A DNA stretch of 35,265 nucleotides, from NCBI GenBank assembly GCA_028871175.1, contig JAGWNU010000015.1, positions 1-35,265 of the forward strand. Direction: 5' to 3'. The stretch is from Burkholderiaceae bacterium. Lineage in GTDB: Bacteria; Pseudomonadota; Gammaproteobacteria; Burkholderiales; Burkholderiaceae. The position numbers and the translations under genes were made by a program. The notes beneath the pieces were generated by a model. It saw nothing but the letters and a program-made list of their open reading frames with translations, was not told where the DNA came from and did not search any database. Of the stretch, positions 32,669 through 35,265 are shown one piece after another (within the stretch, counting starts at the first letter, position 1; each line of letters starts with the position of its first letter).

Positions 32669-33178
32669 TTAAGCGCCATGCACGGGGAGCGTCATGCCGC
32701 GCGCGACTTCGGTCTGCTGGGCGCGGAAGGCTTCGAGCTTGTCGGCAAGGGCCGAGTCGGTGGTGGCGATGGTCGCGATGGCAGCCAGCGCTGCATTGGC
32801 CGCACCCGCCTCGCCAATCGCGAACGTCGACACCGGAATGCCCTTGGGCATCTGCACGATGGAGAGCAGCGAGTCTTCGCCGCGCAGGTACTTGGACGGC
32901 ACCGGCACGCCGAACACCGGCACGATCGTCTTGGCGGCGATCATGCCCGGCAGATGCGCCGCCCCACCAGCACCGGCGATGATGGCGCGCAAACCCCGGC
33001 CGCGTGCGGCTTCGGCGTAACGGAACATGTCGTCCGGCATGCGGTGCGCCGAGACGACCTGCGCCTCGAACGGAATGCCGAACTGCGTGAGCATGTCGAC
33101 GGCGTGGCGCATCACTTCCCAGTCGGAACTGGAGCCCATCACCACGCCAACGAGCGGAGCGGATTGCTGTGCGGTCAT
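32669..33178 (-). CDS. purE: PurE, N5-CAIR mutase (class I)
   Basis: A 169-residue enzyme that moves the carboxylate of N5-CAIR to give CAIR, the step after PurK. It shows [14 protein letters not shown] with the phosphate-binding [13 protein letters not shown] with the catalytic His of class I enzymes, and [14 protein letters not shown]. Two ATGs lie six bases apart (33184 and 33178). GGAG at 33190-33187 is only two bases from the first but eight from the second, so 33178 is chosen. It lies 15 bases after purC and 19 before purK, in one operon. Confidence 0.96.
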   Translation of the reverse strand: MTAQQSAPLVGVVMGSSSDWEVMRHAVDMLTQFGIPFEAQVVSAHRMPDDMFRYAEAARGRGLRAIIAGAGGAAHLPGMIAAKTIVPVFGVPVPSKYLRGEDSLLSIVQMPKGIPVSTFAIGEAGAANAALAAIATIATTDSALADKLEAFRAQQTEVARGMTLPVHGA

Positions 33179-33193
33179 CGTCATCGCTCCGGT

Positions 33194-34117
33194 TTAACGC
33201 AGGGATTCGCCGGTCAGGCGGGTCAGCGCTTCGCGGTACTTGTCGGCGGTTTTTTCGATCACGTCGGCGGGCAATTGCGGTGCCGGCGCAGTCTTCGGCC
33301 ACGGCTTGCCATCAATGCGCACGGCTTCGAGCCAGTCGCGCACGAACTGCTTGTCGAACGACGGCGGGTTCGTGCCGACCTGGTACGAATCGGCCGGCCA
33401 GAAGCGCGACGAGTCTGCGGTGAGCGCCTCGTCCATCAGCGTGAGCGTGCCGTTTTCGTCCAGGCCAAACTCGAACTTGGTGTCGGCAATGATGATGCCG
33501 CGCGTGGCGGCAAAGTCGGAGGCTTCCTTGTACAGGCGGATGCTCACGTCGCGGATCTGCGCGGCGAGGTCCGGGCCGATGCGGCGCTCGACTTCATCGA
33601 AGGAGATGTTCTCGTCGTGCTCGCCCATCTCCGCCTTGGCGGCGGGGGTGAAGATCGGTTCGGGCAGCTTTTGCGCGTTCTGCAGACCAGGGGCCAGATT
33701 CACGCCGCAGACGGCGCCGGTCGCTTGGTAATCCTTCCAGCCGCTGCCGGCCAGGTAGCCGCGCACCACGGCTTCCACCAGGATCGGCTTCAGGCGCTTG
33801 ACCACGATCGCGCGGCCGCGCACCTGGTCGACTTCATTCGGGGCCACCACGGTTTCCGGGGCGATGCCCGTCTCGTGCGTCGGCACGATGTGGCGCAGCT
33901 TGTTGAACCAGAAGTCCGACATCTGCGCAAGCACACGGCCCTTGTCCGGAATCGGCTGGCCGAGAATCACGTCAAACGCCGAGAGGCGATCGGTGGTGAC
34001 CATCAGCAGCTTGTCGTCGCCGACAGCGTAGTTCTCGCGCACCTTGCCACGGCCGAGCAACGGCAGGCTGGTGATCGACGATTCGTAAAGGGCGGAGGAT
34101 GAAGGGGTGGCGGACAC
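33194..34117 (-). CDS. purC: PurC, SAICAR synthetase
   Basis: A 307-residue enzyme that joins CAIR and aspartate to SAICAR with ATP. The N-terminal [20 protein letters not shown], the [16 protein letters not shown] substrate loop, [14 protein letters not shown] and [15 protein letters not shown] are all typical of the long bacterial type. The start is a GTG at 34117; no ribosome site is seen before it, and the leader instead holds CTCCTCCC on the message strand. The N-terminus before [13 protein letters not shown] is variable in relatives, so a different start is not excluded. It is first gene of purC-purE-purK-sua5, with a candidate promoter 42-73 bases upstream. Confidence 0.95.
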   Translation of the reverse strand: MSATPSSSALYESSITSLPLLGRGKVRENYAVGDDKLLMVTTDRLSAFDVILGQPIPDKGRVLAQMSDFWFNKLRHIVPTHETGIAPETVVAPNEVDQVRGRAIVVKRLKPILVEAVVRGYLAGSGWKDYQATGAVCGVNLAPGLQNAQKLPEPIFTPAAKAEMGEHDENISFDEVERRIGPDLAAQIRDVSIRLYKEASDFAATRGIIIADTKFEFGLDENGTLTLMDEALTADSSRFWPADSYQVGTNPPSFDKQFVRDWLEAVRIDGKPWPKTAPAPQLPADVIEKTADKYREALTRLTGESLR

Positions 34118-34158
34118 GGCGGAACCCGGGAGGAGATAAGAAAACGTGGAAGGCCAGC

Positions 34159-34190
34159 ATTATACGTGGCCCATGGGGTAGCCCATGCAA
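34159..34190 (-). promoter_or_regulatory. Candidate promoter of the purC operon
   Basis: The minus strand has a perfect -10 TATAAT (34164-34159). TTGCAT (34190-34185) is the nearest -35-like hexamer, but the spacer of 20 bases is long. Transcription would start near 34152, after the fba terminator, leaving about 34 bases to the purC GTG. Confidence 0.55.
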
Positions 34191-34194
34191 TGCA

Positions 34195-34221
34195 AAACGG
34201 CTGGCGCAGTGCCAGCCGTTT
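34195..34221 (-). terminator. Rho-independent terminator after fba
   Basis: AAACGGCTGGC (34195-34205) is exactly complementary to GCCAGCCGTTT (34211-34221), an 11-bp stem with 5-base loop, giving GTTTTGC at its exit on the minus strand. It starts 21 bases after the fba stop and separates fba from the purC operon. Confidence 0.8.
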
Positions 34222-34242
34222 GCTAAATGTGACGCGAAATGC

Positions 34243-35265
34243 TTATTGCACCACTTGCGCCAGATCGCCGCTTTGGTACTTCTGCGCCATCACCGACAGG
34301 CCGATCGGCTTGATCTTGCCGGCCTGGCCTTCGCAGCCGAACTGGATATAACGCGCCTTGCAGATCTGCTTGGCGGCTTCGCGCGCCGGCTTCAGCCATT
34401 CGCGGGCGTCGAACTTGTCCGGGTTTTCGGCCAGGAACTTGCGCACCGCGCCGGTCATGGCCAGGCGGATGTCGGTGTCGATGTTGATCTTGCGCACGCC
34501 GTACTTGATGGCTTCCTGGATTTCCTCGACGGGCACGCCGTAGGTTTCCTTCATCTTGCCGCCGTACTGGTTGATGATGGCCAGCAGTTCTTGCGGCACG
34601 CTCGACGAGCCGTGCATCACCAGGTGGGTGTTCGGGATGCGCGCGTGGATTTCCTTCACGCGGCTGATGGCGAGGATGTCGCCGGTGGGCTTGCGCGTGA
34701 ACTTGTAGGCGCCGTGGCTGGTGCCGATGGCGATGGCCAGCGCGTCCAGTTGGGTCGCCTTGACGAACTGGGCAGCCTCTTCCGGATCGGTCAGCAGGGA
34801 CGAGTGGTCGAGCTTGCCTTCCGCGCCGTGGCCATCTTCCTCACCGGCCATTCCGGTCTCAAGCGAGCCCAGGCAGCCGAGTTCGCCTTCCACGGTCACA
34901 CCAACCTTGTGGGCCATCTCGACCACGCGGCGGGTGACGTCGACGTTGTAGTCGAAATCGGCCGGGGTCTTGCCGTCTTCGCGCAGCGAGCCATCCATCA
35001 TGACCGAGCCGAAGCCCAGGTCGATGGCGCCCTGGCAGATGGCCGGGCTTTGGCCGTGATCCTGGTGCATGACCAGCGGGATCTCCGGATAAGCCTCGAC
35101 AGCGGCCTGGATCAGGTGCTTGATGAACGATTCGCCGGCGTATTTGCGGGCGCCTGCGCTGGCCTGCAGGATGACCGGTGCGCCGGCTTCCTTGGCAGCT
35201 TCCATCACAGCCTGGACTTGCTCCAGGTTGTTCACGTTGAATGCCGGCAGGCCGTAGCCGTTTTC
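34243..35265 (-). CDS. fba: Class II fructose-bisphosphate aldolase (N-terminus outside window)
   Basis: The C-terminal 340 residues of the zinc-dependent aldolase that splits fructose 1,6-bisphosphate into two triose phosphates, used in glycolysis, gluconeogenesis and the Calvin cycle. The frame continues to base 35265 with [18 protein letters not shown], so the start lies beyond the window; about 15 residues are missing. The zinc-ligand motif [25 protein letters not shown] and [20 protein letters not shown] are intact. The long C-terminus ([20 protein letters not shown]) is that of the CbbA/Fba Calvin-type group. It is followed by a strong terminator and then the purC operon, an order kept in Ralstonia and Cupriavidus. 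Confidence 0.97.
   Translation of the reverse strand, partial: ENGYGLPAFNVNNLEQVQAVMEAAKEAGAPVILQASAGARKYAGESFIKHLIQAAVEAYPEIPLVMHQDHGQSPAICQGAIDLGFGSVMMDGSLREDGKTPADFDYNVDVTRRVVEMAHKVGVTVEGELGCLGSLETGMAGEEDGHGAEGKLDHSSLLTDPEEAAQFVKATQLDALAIAIGTSHGAYKFTRKPTGDILAISRVKEIHARIPNTHLVMHGSSSVPQELLAIINQYGGKMKETYGVPVEEIQEAIKYGVRKINIDTDIRLAMTGAVRKFLAENPDKFDAREWLKPAREAAKQICKARYIQFGCEGQAGKIKPIGLSVMAQKYQSGDLAQVVQ

Noticed and set aside
32516-34102. 528-residue plus-strand frame across purE and purC
   Set aside because: It is antisense to two essential enzymes and the gap between them, with no ribosome site or family feature.
1-35265. tRNA genes, insertion sequences, integrase, phage genes or CRISPR repeats
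   Set aside because: Looked for on both strands while reading; no cloverleaf-like sequence, transposase motif or spaced direct repeats other than the coding array at 21338-21637 were seen.

Overview
The window is chromosomal DNA from a GC-rich betaproteobacterium, most likely a Ralstonia species (Burkholderiaceae). The reasons are the fba-purC-purE-purK-sua5 order, the MocR/DUF2917 pair, and strong third-position GC bias, which opens long mirror reading frames opposite almost every real gene. About 30 genes are supported, packed tightly on both strands. I see no tRNA, rRNA, insertion sequence, prophage or CRISPR array.

Layout. 1-3.2 kb: a truncated MocR-type regulator diverges from a DUF2917 gene, followed by small poorly characterised genes and a secreted DUF5666-like protein. 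3.2-7 kb: a TonB-dependent receptor preceded by a DUF2946-like small gene, then an unrecognised His-rich protein. 7.2-9.2 kb: an HD-GYP c-di-GMP phosphodiesterase with a near-consensus sigma-28 promoter, and a small conserved gene with a terminator. 9.2-13.9 kb: a MarR regulator, an orphan periplasmic binding protein and a PhzS-like flavin monooxygenase on the minus strand, divergent from an amidase. This looks like a small catabolic locus. 14-18.4 kb: a soluble chemoreceptor with a C-terminal sensor, whose sigma-28 promoter lies across the stop codon of a PAS-GAF-PAS-GGDEF-EAL protein. 18.5-20.4 kb: phnM and a DUF1045 2H-phosphoesterase gene. 20.5-23.1 kb: a secreted unknown protein, a small secreted protein made of seven KFDPYTQGA repeats, and an MFS transporter. 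23.3-26.9 kb: ku and ligD (bacterial end joining). 27-29 kb: dacB and mobB. 29.2-30.2 kb: a GDSL lipoprotein. 30.4-35.3 kb: sua5, purK, purE, purC and the 3' part of fba.

How the parts fit together. Two of the three motility or c-di-GMP genes have sigma-28-type promoters, which ties them to the flagellar regulon. The pur genes form one minus-strand operon for purine synthesis, with sua5 (tRNA t6A) at its end, separated from fba by a clear terminator. Ku and LigD form a two-gene repair operon. PhnM and DUF1045 belong to phosphonate breakdown, but the C-P lyase core genes are not in this window.

The least explained items are the KFDPYTQGA repeat protein with the terminator that overlaps the next gene's start, the amidase/monooxygenase/binding-protein/MarR locus with its inverted repeat, and the His-rich 328-residue protein. 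All calls are made by reading the sequence. No database search was run.
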